From assembly GCA_030267565.1 (NCBI GenBank), contig BRXU01000027.1, positions 1,411,001-1,475,000 on the forward strand: a stretch of DNA of 64,000 bases, given 5' to 3'. The notes below the pieces were generated by a model. The model had not been told where the DNA came from. It saw only the letters and a program-made list of their open reading frames with translations, and made no database searches. Made by a program: the position numbers and the translations under genes. This document shows, piece after piece, positions 45,016 through 57,100 of this stretch. The DNA is from Pleodorina starrii. Taxonomy: Eukaryota; Chlorophyta; Chlorophyceae; Chlamydomonadales; Volvocaceae. Within the stretch, counting starts at the first letter, position 1. Each line of letters begins with the position of its first letter.

Positions 45016-48000
45016 ATGGCCCGCGCCTCGCTGCTGGCTGCGGCGCTGCTGCTGTGCTGCGTTGCCGCGCCCTTCGCGGCCGCCATGCGTTCCCCTTCGG
45101 CGCTGGAGCGCTCGCTGCGCCGCAACACCGACAGCGGCGACAATATGAAGGCCCTGGAGGTGAGGCAGAGCTGCACGACGGAACGTCGTCGGCCGCTTGC
45201 GGCCGCGCGCTGGGCCGCTGCATTCCTGGCCTCTTACCGGCTAAACGAAGCCTGCTGTCGGTGTCGTTACGACGTTCTACTGACGTTTTTTTGTCGATTG
45301 CTGGGTGCTGTTTGTTGAGCTTGGCAAATACGCTACAGCGCGCGGTGGGTTGCGTTTGTCGTTGTCGGCGCTCAACCTCGACGCCTGATGAGTTGGTGGT
45401 GCCGTCACAGTCAGACAGAGAGAGAATGCGCGTCGCGCGCGGTAACCGGTGGGCGCTTGCGCCGCAAGGGGCGGTAGTTAGACGCTGGCCCGGCTCCCAA
45501 GCCAAGCAAAATCAAGCCAATCGCAAGACTTGACGCTGCTGGCGACCCGCGCCTGCACGCCCTTCAACCTCGAGCCGGCACACTCCCCCGCCCCCGGCAC
45601 CACCTCGCCACTCCCTCTTCACCCCATCTCTCATGTCCCTCCCTTTCATGTCCCTCCCTCTCTCTCTCCCTCTCCCTCTCTCTCCCCGCAGTGGCTTATG
45701 GGTCTGGGTCGCGAGGAGATGAGGGACCGCCCCGGCTTCATGCTCGTCAAGTACGACGTCCCGCCCACACTGCACGACAAGTTCATTGAGAAGTGGTGAG
45801 TGGAACCGAGGGGCGGGGGCTTTGCACCCCCCTGCTCCGCACCACGTGTACTTTCTCCACTCTCTTTCACGGTCATCGGGAGCGGTGTGGTGCGTAGCTC
45901 GCCACAAGTCGGCCCCCCAGGCGGCCGACCACGAGGGGTCGGTCCTTGGTCGGTCGCAGCTGGCCCGTGGGTCAGCCCAGAGCCCACCCTCGGCACCCCA
46001 CCCGGCCCCAGCCCCCGACCCTGCCCCGCCACCCCTCCACCTGCGCCGCCCTACCAAACCCGTCCGCTCCCTGCCCTGCCCCCCCTCCCTCCAGGGGCCG
46101 CCACGACAAGGACCTCCGCGATGTCCGGGGCCTGGACTTCTACCAGCTATCCAAGGACGTGACCGACAACACCTTCTTCTGGTCGTACACCGAGTGGGAC
46201 ACGTGCTCCGACATGATCAAGCACTGGCAGTGAGTCGGGATCTCGGGATGAGGCTGCGCGCGCTGTGGCTTGTGTCCGTGTGTGTCCTCGTGGCTTGTAG
46301 CCGATGTGGACACACAGCGGCGGAAAAATAGGAAAAAGACGGTCGGAAGTGTGACCGGTGGGTGCGGAATAATGCAAGTGTATCCGTCCCAAATAACAGT
46401 GAAGATCAGAAAATGATCGGCGTGCGTGCCCCCTGCCGTGCACCTTATTGTCGTACAATGCTACCCGTACGGCAGGTCGAAGGAGTACCAGGACTTCCAC
46501 GACTGGGTCGACGAGAACGACATCATGTGCGAGGCATTCCCGCTGGAGGCGTACGGAGATGCCAAGCGGGTGAGTACGGCAAAAGTACAAGGGTCACGGT
46601 AAGGAGAGAAGCCGCATGCGAGGCGTGATGCCCCCACGTCCTGCCACGTCATGTCATGCCATGATGGGAGTCCGCAGCTCCGCCGCCTGCGCAAATGGGA
46701 AACAGCACTTTGCTGCGACAATTTGCTTGCTCGGGAAATGCGTGCTGGATTTAATCCCTTTACCTGATCAGCCCTGACCAGGTAACAACACCTAAGATTG
46801 AAACCACAAAAGGGCGTGTTGGGCCCCGTGCTTTCAAATGTGACGCCGTTGGCTCTTCGAGTGGAAACGTTGCTCCCCCTGCTGCTACGGACTGCTGACT
46901 GCAGGAGTACCGCTACGACCGCGAGGGTGAGGCCGCCGCCGCCGCCTCCCGCGCCGCCGCCGCCAAGGACGCGGACCGTCTCCGCCGCCGCGGCAGCAAG
47001 GGCTTCGAGGACTGGGACCCGCGCGAGGAGCCGCACCACATCGCCACTCGCTTCCACGTCATGCCCTCCATGGTGGGGTGGGGTGGGGTGGGGGCTGGGG
47101 GGATGGGGTGGGTGGTGGCTGGGGGGTACCGGCAATATAGAGATGGGTGGATGGGGTTGGGGTTGGGGAGTGGGGTTGGGTGGATTTCCTTGTATCACTA
47201 CTGCCGGGGATGTCGTTCGTGAAGGGGCTACGTGAAGGGGGCTACGTGTTGGATTATATTAGGAGGCGCAGTTTGTTTTGGTCCGCTCCCGCAGTCCCGC
47301 TGCTCGCTCTTTTGTCTGTCAGCTGCCGCCTTGCTGCCAGCCCTGAACAGACGCTTTCGTCGTGAATATTTACCCCGTTAATGCGCTTTCTCCGTTTGAG
47401 CGCTTTTCTCTTGCCCTGACCTCCCGCCCTACCCACCCCCCCCACCGCCCTGCCCTTCCCCCCTTTTGACGCTGTCGTACAGCGCAACGAGTTCCTGGAC
47501 GCCTTCGACAAGATCCAGAAGCGCGTGGCGGAGGACGAGGACGAGAACCGCTTCTTCGTGTAAGTGCCGTACTGTACGTCGCAGCATCTGGCATGTCTAG
47601 ACGCTTCTCTACAACAAACGAGATGCTCGACCTGCCCCGGTGCGATGGTCCTCTCTAGTGTCCTCTGTCCTCTTGTGTTGGCGAATGGGAACGAGTGGCA
47701 TGCGACTACGATATGAGGAGAGGGGAGGTAAAAGAGAAGCAGCGGAGCTGGGGGGGGCCGGCTCCAGCGGGGAAAATGGACGTGTGGGTTGTGTTGGCCG
47801 AGAGGCCGGGAGCCCGCATCTTTGCACATGACAGCGGGTTGTTGCCAGCCCACCCGCTTCTTGTTGCGGCCGCCCCGCCCCGCTGCCCCCTGGCCCCTGG
47901 CCCCTTCGCCCTCTCCTCGGCCTCACGGTACTTGCCCTCAAAACCCTCAAAACCAGTCTACGCAAGTGCGCCACCCTGAACCACCACTACCTGGTCCGCG

Positions 48001-48324
48001 GCGGCTGGGACTCCATGGATGGCTTCATGGACCACATGACCTCCAAGAAGATGATCAACCTGCGCGAGTGAGTACGACTGTACGGAAACGTGCGTGGTGT
48101 TTGACAGCGGTGTTGTGTACCAAAAAACGATTGTCGATATCTTGCTTGGCACATTTGTTGGAAAACCGCTTTTGTTGTTTTGGAGTTTTGGAGTACGATG
48201 CACGATTGACCTGCCCGCCTTCTCACGTCCGCCCCCCCCCCCCCCAAGGTTCGCCAAGGACAACGACATCGAGTGGTACGCCAACCACTTCCGGGTGCTC
48301 TACACCAGCGAGCGCAAGGAGTAG
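45016..48324 (+). CDS. Predicted secreted protein with two ABM-type domains
   Basis: Eight exons, 45016-45159, 45692-45795, 46095-46229, 46476-46569, 46905-47072, 47483-47559, 47957-48067 and 48249-48324, join in phase to 302 residues. The N-terminus is a signal peptide (ARASLLAAALLLCCVAAPFA). Two domains of the antibiotic-biosynthesis-monooxygenase fold (dimeric alpha/beta barrel) follow. The first has FMLVKYDVPPTLHDKFIEKW, then FYQLSKDVTDNTFFWSYTEW and KEYQDFHDWVDEND. The second has IATRFHVMPSMRNEFLDAF, then HHYLVRGGWDSMDGFMDH. A charged Ala/Arg linker (residues about 160-200) joins them, so one polypeptide may build the barrel that single-domain proteins make by dimerising. ABM proteins include small oxygenases and haem-degrading enzymes, but many lack known activity; I do not assign a reaction. 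The gene has a TATA box and a MYB-like repeat cluster upstream. Confidence 0.85.
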
Positions 48325-50855
48325 GCTGCAGATGAGGAGATGGATTGACATGGGCGGATGGATTTGGAGGCTCGGGAGAGGCCTTAGGGCTGCGCGTTGG
48401 GAGTAGGGAGGCGGCAGTGCAGTGGCAGTGCTGTGGACCGTAGGAAGGGCTATTAGGCATCGTTGTAGGCGATGGCAGTGGCAGTCGTTCTCATTCATTT
48501 TCCCACACCACCACAGATACATGTTTACATTCACCCGAGGTAGGCAGGTAGGTAGGTAGGCCAGGCGGCTTCCTAGAGGGGTGCAGCGCGGTCGGGACCT
48601 TCGGCTGTTTTTGACATCGTCGTGTGTTTACACACATGCACGCACGCACGCACGCCTTAAGCGGTGCCCTACCCTATTTTACACCGTTGTACGGCATAGC
48701 AGGACCAATAACACTACCTAGAAACGGCTCAATTTTCCGCCGCGTGCTTCGCATCCCCGGGGGGAGAGCATCGCATCGTTGAAAGCGGCAATCGTCGCGG
48801 TGTTGGGTGTTGGGTGTTGCTGCTGTCGGGTGTTAGGTGTTGCTGCACGATTTTTGCGCTGTTGGGTCCTACGGATCTTAAGTGTTGTCGGTGAAGGGCT
48901 GTGGGGCCGCTACGAACGGAACGTTGGTTTGACCGACTGAACGTTGGTTTGACCGACTGAACGTTGGTTTGACCGACTGAACGTTGGTTTGACCGACTGA
49001 ACGTTGGTTTGACCGACTGAACGTTGGTTTGACCGACTGAACGTTGGTTTGACCGACTGAACATTGGTTTGACCGACTGAACGTTGGTTTGACCGACTGA
49101 ACGTTGGTTTGACCGACTGAACGTTGGTTTGACCGACTGAACGTTGGTTTGACCGACTGACCGACCGACCGACCGATCGTCGGTGGGGAGCTGTCGGCAG
49201 AACGCGTCTACTCCAGGCCGCCACCGTACAGGTGGATGGGTCTGTTTTGTAACTACACTGGAGATCAACGATACAAATCTGCGCACGAGCACCATCTTCG
49301 CACCTGCCAGTGCTTGGAACTTGGCCATCGCTGCAATACCGCGCCTCGCCGCGCCAGAGCATGAAGCAAGAAAATCCCGCAACGCTGACTAACCACGGGG
49401 TAGGATATACAGTCCGTCTAGCCTGTACGGACAGCAACCGGTATGAAAACCGGTTCTCCTTGTAATCACCGAATTCTAAACACGGTACGACAACAGCGGC
49501 GGCGTACGATACGCAGTCAGCGGCCGCCGCCAGTCACATGCAATGCGTCAAATCTTTCACGGTATCGTCTCGGAGGCGAGGGTGGCACATAATGTTCCTC
49601 TATCTGGGCGTATTTTCTGGCGCTCAGGACTCTTTTTGCTCCGGACTGTGGACGACGTCGCCGTGCCAATTTGGGACTTTGCTGTGGTGCCTCGCTCCCG
49701 ACCCACGGGTCACTCACTACCCGCACGCCTGCGCGCCTGCGCCCTTCCTGGCTCTCCGGGAGTGCAGCCCCGGAACCATCGGTTACCGGATCCGATTCGA
49801 TCCGAGGCTTCCGACAGTTTTGGCGCCCATCTACCCATCAACGGAACTACTAAACATGGCGTCAAAAAAACGTCTTTTTCCGGGTCCCGTATCTCGTACC
49901 CCGCAAGACCAGCCGGCTGTGTACCTTCTGAGGAGCCTTCCGATGGACCAAGGTAATCTCACGCAACGTTCAGTTAGTTAATTTGAGAGGAGGGACCTAA
50001 AGTCATATTCACACACACGACCTCTCCCTACATCTCGAAAGGAGCTGATTGCGCATATGCTTAACCGTTAAACAGCGGTTGCCCAAAGTTACGGATCCAT
50101 TTTGCCGACTTCCGAACCTGAGACGTTTGACCAAGGCACTACCGACAGGCCGAACAATTCCCTTCACGCGTTCTGTGTCGTCAAAGAGACCACAGGCAAG
50201 CGCCCCGATATGCCCTGGTAAGCTGTAAATGCCTCATTGTTTTGGCGGTGGCAACTTTCGGGTGTCGGGTTGGCTTTGCCGGGAGGGAGGGTTGGCGCTT
50301 TTGGGGGGCCGGGCGCTTCGATTTGGAGGGAACCCACAGCCCCCGAAACGACTGTGCAGCGCGCAGCGCACAGCCCCAATTCGAGCCACCAGGAGCCACC
50401 ATCATCCCGCCGCCAAAGTTTCGTTCGTTTCGGACCGCCCCGCTCGTGCACTCGGCCGCAGGGCACGTACCTTTTGGGACCTACACGCGGCGCAAGCTGC
50501 CTGGCACAACGATGGACGTGAGTACCGCACAGTCCCATGTGTGTGAGTGTGTGAGTGGACCGGGAGTCCCCCGGGTCGCAACCACCACCGTCGATGGCAC
50601 GCAACCAGCCTGATGAGCATCGCGCCGTGTATTCCTGGTGTGCGGGAGGGCGAGGGTGCGGAAAGCAAGGTCGGTGTACGGCCGCCGCCGCCACCGCCGC
50701 GCTGTGGTCGCTTCCGGATGCACCATCGGATGCGCCGCCGGTGATTCTCCCTCGGAACTTCGGGACACGCCCACCGCGCACACACGGACTTCATAGCCAC
50801 AATTTGACTTCCCAATTTGTGTCCGCCGCAGCGTTGCTGCAAGAAAGCTAGGGGC
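48325..50855. other. Intergenic region after the ABM gene
   Basis: No supported gene. It holds the ABM 3' UTR, GTAG/GCAC short repeats at 48538-48655, GTTGGGTGTT repeats at 48800-48845, and a 20-bp minisatellite (own entry). ORFs between 49500 and 50850 are short and lack recognisable content; part of this stretch may be the 5' region of the ORF at 50856. Confidence 0.55.
48921..49160. repeat. 20-bp minisatellite, 12 copies
   Basis: The unit ACGTTGGTTTGACCGACTGA is repeated 12 times head to tail with no gaps. The only change is ACATTGG in the copy starting at 49061. A CCGA tetranucleotide run (49161-49177) follows. Near identity implies recent expansion or gene-conversion homogenisation. Gln/Ser/Asn-rich reading frames through it are artefacts. 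Confidence 0.98.
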
Positions 50856-51686
50856 ATGAAGGGCTCTCGCCGACAGTTCCAACACCAGCACCACTGCACC
50901 AGCGCCCTTGGCGCACCACAGGCCGCGGAATTGCGACCCCCAGAAGGGCGGACCTCCCGCGGCACTGTTGCCCGCGGCTCCCTCCCCTCTGTGCAAGTGA
51001 CCTCAGTGACCCAACCTCCTCCCGCCGGTGCCGCCGTCCCCTCGCTTTCCCTGCCCGCCCAGTCCCAGCCCCGAGCCGCAAACAACACCAGCAATGCGGC
51101 TGGCGGAGCCAGCAGCGGCGGCGGCTGCGGCGACGCGGCCGCAGCCGCCAAATGCTGCCAGCAAGGCCAGCTCTACCCGCCCGTCCAGGCCGCAACCAAA
51201 GCGGTGGGCGGCCTCACCGAAGACGACGCCCTCCGCCTGGTGTGTGGGCCGCTACTCCTCCCGAACTACGACGATGACCACGACCCAAAGCAGCAGCAGC
51301 AGCAGCAGAAGCGGAAGCGGAAGCGGAAGCAGCAGTGCCCGGGGCTCCTCGCCGATCTCGACTGCGGCCCCCTAGCGCTGTCGCCTTGGCCGGCCCTGAA
51401 GGCGCTAGCGCTCGTCTTGTTGGCCGCCGTCAATTGGTCGATGTTCCTGTGCCGCCTGCGCACCGCCCTCCTCCTACATGTCGCCGCCGCCGCCGCCCCC
51501 AGCCGCGAAGGGCAACCCCGGGAGGCCGGGATGGCGCTTGCCGTGCTGGAGGTCGTTGAGGCAGTCGCCTGCGGGGCGGTGTGGGCGGCCGCCTCGTGGG
51601 TTGTGCTCCGGCGGCGTGTGGGTGGCCAGGCGCAGAGGCGGGGCGGCGTTCTGCTGATTCCCTGGTGCGCTCGGCTGAGCGGCTGA
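50856..51686 (+). CDS. Hypothetical protein with two hydrophobic segments
   Basis: The ORF opens at ATG 50856 and runs 276 codons to TGA at 51684-51686. The first half is disordered, with a Cys patch (AAAAAKCCQQGQLYPP), then GGLTEDDALRLVCGPLLLPN, a Gln run and a basic KRKRKRK stretch. Two likely membrane segments follow: PALKALALVLLAAVNWSMFL and a weaker AVLEVVEAVACGAVWAAASW. I know no family with this pattern. A consensus acceptor (CCGCCGCAG, ending 50831) lies just upstream and a possible donor (GTGCGC) near 51666, so this may be one exon of a longer gene or a fragment of a transporter gene. Antisense frames over the same bases are also open because of high GC, so coding status is uncertain. 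Confidence 0.35.
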   Translation: MKGSRRQFQHQHHCTSALGAPQAAELRPPEGRTSRGTVARGSLPSVQVTSVTQPPPAGAAVPSLSLPAQSQPRAANNTSNAAGGASSGGGCGDAAAAAKCCQQGQLYPPVQAATKAVGGLTEDDALRLVCGPLLLPNYDDDHDPKQQQQQQKRKRKRKQQCPGLLADLDCGPLALSPWPALKALALVLLAAVNWSMFLCRLRTALLLHVAAAAAPSREGQPREAGMALAVLEVVEAVACGAVWAAASWVVLRRRVGGQAQRRGGVLLIPWCARLSG

Positions 51687-54158
51687 GCGGCTGAGCGTTT
51701 GCGTGTGGGGGCGGAGGTCGGTGCAGAGGGAAGGCAGTCAGGACGGGCCGCGAGGCGCCTGGAAACAATTGTGACTTACAGTGTTGTGTGTTGGCGGCTG
51801 CACACGCCCGCAGGAGCTGCGCCGGGCTGCATGCGGTGTGCAGGTGTGTGTACGTGTGTGTGCGTGTGCGTGTGCGTGTATGTATGCATGTGTGGTGGGG
51901 GGGGGAGGATGAAGACGGGCGACAGCGCAGCGCGGCGTGCATGGGGCCCTCCGGGCGGGTTGGCGGCGGCGGTGGTTGGCGGCTGCAAGTGTGTGGGCTG
52001 TGGGGTTGCAAGAGGCCGTGGCTGGGGGCGTCAATCCCCGGAAGCCCGGACGTGTACATAGATCCTCGAAGAATGGAGGGAGGGAGGGGGGCGTCGCGAC
52101 CGCCGCAGCCACGGCCAATAAGAGGAACGCATTGCGGCACTGCTCGCGACGTGCCGGGTGGGGCTACGGGCGTTCCCAGGGGTCCTCCAGGGGCCCCCGG
52201 GGTCCTCCAGGGGCCTTTCGCGTGCACCACATACGGTAGTATCGCAGGCAGGCGGTTTATACGACAGTTGTACTGTTGACAGTTTTTGCTGCGGCCTGCG
52301 TCGGGTGTCTCGCGGTCCTCCCTTTCGGAGGGAGGAAGGGAAACATGTGGGAATGCCAATTTTGATGTCAATGATCGCATAAACCTGCGCATAAAAATCA
52401 TAAACCGCGTTACAAATGTCGTACTACGTAGGGACCGACGACCCTAAACTGACCCCCCAATTTTCGTCGTGGTTGGGTTGCCGTTGTTCGTTGAGGTTCG
52501 TTGGTATTGCTGTGCAGGTGGCATTTCCTTTCATTTGCCGACGCAGGGCGCCATTTCTTTTTCTTTCCGAGCCCAATGATCTCCGCTGCGGATCAAGGGC
52601 CGCGCCGCTGCGAAAGGGTTCCTTACCCCCCGGGGGTTACTTTCGGGGGTTGCGCTCCGCCTGGGGGGTAATTAGAACGGCCTGGGGGGGGCCTGGTGAC
52701 CACACTGCGCACCGCGCAGTACGGCATTGGCATAGCAGTAGTGGCAGTAGTGGTTACAGCGGACCCTCCGAACGGCCTCCGAGGGGTCGTTGGAGGGTTC
52801 GACTTTGCGCTTCGTTGCAGGTCGCAAAGCCGAACAATATGTGTCGAGGGGGGGGTCGTTGTAGGATGCCATACATTGACAAGCTGTTTTTTTGGGGCCC
52901 CCGGAAAACCCTCAAACCCGAAAGCTCGAAACCCGGCTACTGTAACTACCCGTCGGCCGAACCCCTGGCTTTTCTTCTACGGTAGTTCGTCAGAGACCCA
53001 CCGGGCCAGACCGTGGCATGTCGGAATGTTCTGTCGGGGTGACGTGTGGTGTCCACGGACTGCGCTAACATTCCGTCGGGGTGACGTGTGGTGTCCACGG
53101 GCTGCGCTAACTGACTGGAAGTCAAACTGCGTGTGTGCGGCTCGCGAGCTCCCCCGAGCTGTCTGGGCAGTGCTCAGGCTCCCGGCCGTTGTCTGGTGTG
53201 TGAATATGTGAGTATATGTGTGTGTGTGTGGGTGGTGGTGGTGGTGGGGTATCCACGTACAGGCACGAGCCCACAGGGGGAGGGTGTCAGCCGCAGTGTG
53301 CGCGGACGGACTGCCTAGGGTGCCTTCCTCGTACCGTGTAGTTAATACCGGTACCGGCATTCCGCAGCCCCGGGTGCGGACCGCCTCCCTCCAACCCAGC
53401 AGAGCAATCAAGCCACGGAAGCCACGGACACGTCGGTCGGCCGGACATCCGCGCGCCCGCTCATCAACTTGCACACGGCCCGCCAGCCAGCCAGCCAGCC
53501 AGCCAGCCAAGAGGGTCGCTTCGCAAACCCACCCACCCGAAGCAACGCTCGCCCGCCAGCCGAGCAACGTCAGTCAGTCAGAAAGGCACAACAGCCTTCA
53601 GCTTCACGACGGCCTCCTTCCGCTCAAGTTCTGATCCCGATCGCCCTTTGCCTCTCCCCCCCCCTGGAGCTGCCGCCACAGCCGCCGCACTTCACCCCAG
53701 TGCTATCCTTCCGCCACGGCTAAGGCTAGTATAGAGAGGAGCCCCTCGGCCCCCCCCCGCCTGGAGCGCCACACCGCTGAGACCGCTGAACAGAAACAGC
53801 AGCGCCAGGGCCGGCACCGCTGAGACCTGTGCACACTGGGCAGCCCCCCCCCCACACACACGCACTGGCGAATCAAAGCCTCCTCCGCAGCACCACCCGC
53901 CCTAATTTCCCACCATGACGGCGCGGGAGCAAACCAAAGCGCTCACCAACCCGCAACCCGCCCCCACCACCTGTCCGCCAACCTCACTCCACCCCCGCCC
54001 TCCCCATCGTCTGTAACCCAAAGAGCTCAACAACCCGTTCCCGTTCCCCCCACCATCACCACACACACACACATACACACGTGTGCGCCCGTTCCCCCCC
54101 TCCCTTCCTTCCCGCCCAACCCGCCTCCTTCCTTCCTTCCTCCTCCCCCCCATTGCTT
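51687..54158. other. Intergenic region before the helicase 3' end
   Basis: No supported gene. GT-rich alternating tract at 51838-51892, a TCCAGGGG-type short repeat at 52184-52212, a 42-bp duplication at 53033-53112, GT-run at 53205-53245, CCAG repeats at 53482-53508, and C-rich low-complexity DNA from 53650 on, which includes the helicase 3' UTR. Confidence 0.55.
53033..53112. repeat. Tandem duplication of a 42-bp unit
   Basis: GTCGGGGTGACGTGTGGTGT, then CCACGG, one variable base (A or G) and CTGCGCTAAC, occurs twice 42 bp apart (53033 and 53075). The second copy stops at the CTAAC. Intergenic, function unknown. Confidence 0.85.
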
Positions 54159-57100
54159 TCACCGCCGCCGCTTGCGCACATTGAACTTGGGCACCGGCGG
54201 CGGCCCCTCCATCTTGGCTCGCTTCTTGGCCTCCTTCTTCGCCGCCGCCATCGCCGCCTTCTCCATCTCCGTCAGCTCCTCATTCAAATGACTGGCGCCC
54301 TTCTTGGGGGCGCGAACAAACACGCTGGCGCCAGACGTGCCGTCTCCGCCTCCGGCACCGCCGCCGCCGCCTCCGGCGGCCTTGAGCGGGTCCCCCCCTG
54401 GGCCCTTGGCCATCCCGGCCGCCAGACGTCGGCGCTTGGCGGCGGGCAGGCTGCCCTTGTGGCCCCGGTGGCCGGTTTCGGAGCGCTCTGTGATGAGGGC
54501 GGGGTCCTTCAGGTAGGCGGGCAGGTGCTTCAGGTGTGTGGCGGCGGGGGCGGCGGCCAGGGGCTTGTCGTGGCGCAGGAGGACCTTCTCGGCGGCGTGA
54601 TCCTCAAAGTACTCCTTCAGCCGCTCACTGGGGGGGGGGGGCAGGGAGGGGTGGGGCGAGGGTTAGAGGAGTAGAGGGGGAAGGGGGAGGTGGTTTAGGT
54701 GGTTGGCTCCGCGGGGGGCATCAGGGGAGTGGGGTAAGAGGGGGCTGGGCGGGCGCAGCCCCCTGAGTGGAGGGAGGCGGGGGGGGTGGGGGGTTGCGAA
54801 TGGTGGGCGGGTTAGTTCGCCGAGTGACACGCGACAACGGAACGGAGCAGAGCAGAGCAGCAGCGGAACCCAGCGGAGCGGAGCAGCCGAAGGCCTTTGC
54901 AAAACGAAAGACAGAGCAGCGGCGAAGGGAGCGGCAGAGGCCACTACCACCACCCCCACCACTCACCCCCCACTCCGCCACCCCGACCACCCGCATCCCC
55001 CCTCCCCCACCAATCCCCTACTCTCCCTCTCCACCCCACCCCACACATCCCCACACGCTGGCTGCTGCACCCCCTCCCCTCACTCTCAAATCCTTCCTCA
55101 AAACACCCCCTCCTCCCCTCCCCCCTTCCCCCTCAACCCCTCCTCCCCCCCCACCCCCAACCCTCCAGGCGCCTTCCCACCTGTTGAGCAGCTCGTTCTT
55201 GAGCTCCTTGGCCCTCGCCTCCCTCACCACACTCTTGGTGATGCCCCCCGCCACATCCTCCCCCCGGTACCGCAGAGCCTCCACCTGCGCACGACTCAGC
55301 CGACCAAACGGCCGCAGCGCCGCCGCCGCCTCCCCTCGCCGCCGCCGCCGCCTCTGCCACGCCTTGCCCTCCTCCTCGGCCTCCGCATCCCCGCCCTCGC
55401 CGCCATCATCCTCCACGCCGTTGCCATCGTCGGCACCGTCATCCTCATCCTCCTCGTCATCGTCGTCATCCTCTTCGAGGTCGTCCGGTCGGAATCCCGG
55501 CTCGCGCACCGCCGCCTCCGCGGCCGCCGCGTGCTGCTGCCGCTGCGTCTGCGCCTGCTGCAGCGCCTCAGCAAGCTGCTGCCGAAAGTCCTCATCGGCG
55601 GGGGTGAAGAGGGAGATGGCGGTGCCGCTCTCACCCGCGCGACCTGAGAGGGGAGGTGGAGGTGGGGGGGGGGGCACCGAGGGTCGGAAGGGTGGTGGTG
55701 GTGGCGGGGGGTGGGGGGGGAGGTAAGGTAAACGATACCGCAGCGGAGGGAGGTGGGTGGTGGTGGGGAGAGCGCGGACGGGTGCGGGTGTTGCCTCTAG
55801 GATCCGGATCCTGGAAGGTCCCTTTCCGCGCAGAGGGGCCCAAACCGTGTACCGTAACGGCCCCCGGAGGAGGAGGCGACGGCGAGGGGTGGGGTGGGGT
55901 GGGGCCAGGCAGTCCAGGGAGGGGCTGTGCACTCCGGCGTGATTTGGCTGGTTCTCCCAACCTTGCTTCCTTCCTTCCTCCCAACCCCACGTTAGCAAGT
56001 CAGCTCATCTTGCCTTTTCGGACCGTCCTTCCTTACCCACCCACCCACCCGCCCACCACCCTCCATGCCCCGCCCCCACCTGTCCTGCCCACTCGGTGCA
56101 CGTAGCCCTGCAGGCTGGACGGCGGGTCGTAGTTGATCACCGTGCGCACGCCCTTGAAGTCGATGCCGCGCGTCACACCAAACTCCGCGTCCTTCCGCGC
56201 GCCGCCCCCCTCCCCCCCCGCTCCCCCCCTCGCCGCCCCCGACTTGCCCAACAACTTCCTCTTCCCCTTCTTCCCCTCCTCCTTCCCCTGCCCCTTCCCC
56301 TCCTTCCCGCTCCCGCCGTCGTGCGCTGGCGCATACACGTCGTCGGTCGCGATAAGGTAGTCGAAGAGACCCTTGTTGAATGACGCCAGGATGTGGGAGC
56401 GCGAGTTGAGGGGCAGCTCTGCGTTCAGCAGCGCGGGTCGCACTCCGAATGCCTCCAGGAAGAGCCGCAGTCGCACGCCCTCCTCCACGCTGTTGACGAA
56501 GAGGAGCGCCTTCTTGCGAACCAGGCCCAGACGCAGCAGCGCCAACACGTGGAGCAGCTTGTCGGGGCGGGGACACTGGCGGGGTGGGATGTTGGGAGGG
56601 GGGCGGGGTCGGGGAGGGGAGGGGCGTGTGTGTGTGTGTGTGTGTGGAGGTGGTGTAATGTTGCATGGGTGGAAGGGAGCCCGGGGTCCATCAATGGGCT
56701 GCCGGCGAGCGAGCGAGGTGAGGTGAGGTGGTTGTGAGGTGGTTGTGAGGTGGTTGTGAGGTGGTTGTGAGGTGATGAGGTGGTGATGGGGGTTGGCTGG
56801 TTGGCTGGTTGGGTGTCACATGGCCTGGCTTGGCTCCGGCTGTTGCCCACCCCCACCCCCACTCCCCCGCTGCTCGGTGCTCAGCTGCATGTGCCCTCAG
56901 TGCAGTGCAAACATCTGTCCGCCCGGGTGGCGACCCCGGAGGGTTGGCCCCCCCCCATAGGAATAGCGTATATACAGGAACATCACAGGGCTTTGGTTGG
57001 TATCACTGCAAGGCAGACGGCGTTGTCGCTGTCGCTGTCATCGCCCGTCATCTCAAACCACCCCTGCCCATCCTCCCCCCACACACACCACCACCCAACC

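Noticed and set aside
48921..49160. CRISPR array
   Set aside because: The 20-bp units abut with no spacers and the genome is eukaryotic; it is a minisatellite.
35595..50620. Hammerhead ribozyme cores (CTGATGA at 35599-35605, 45385-45391 and 50610-50616)
   Set aside because: The flanking bases lack stem II and the GAAA strand, so these are chance matches.
50402..51151. Minus-strand 249-codon frame
   Set aside because: Shadow of the GC-rich region opposite the 50856-51686 ORF; no motif and poorer composition.
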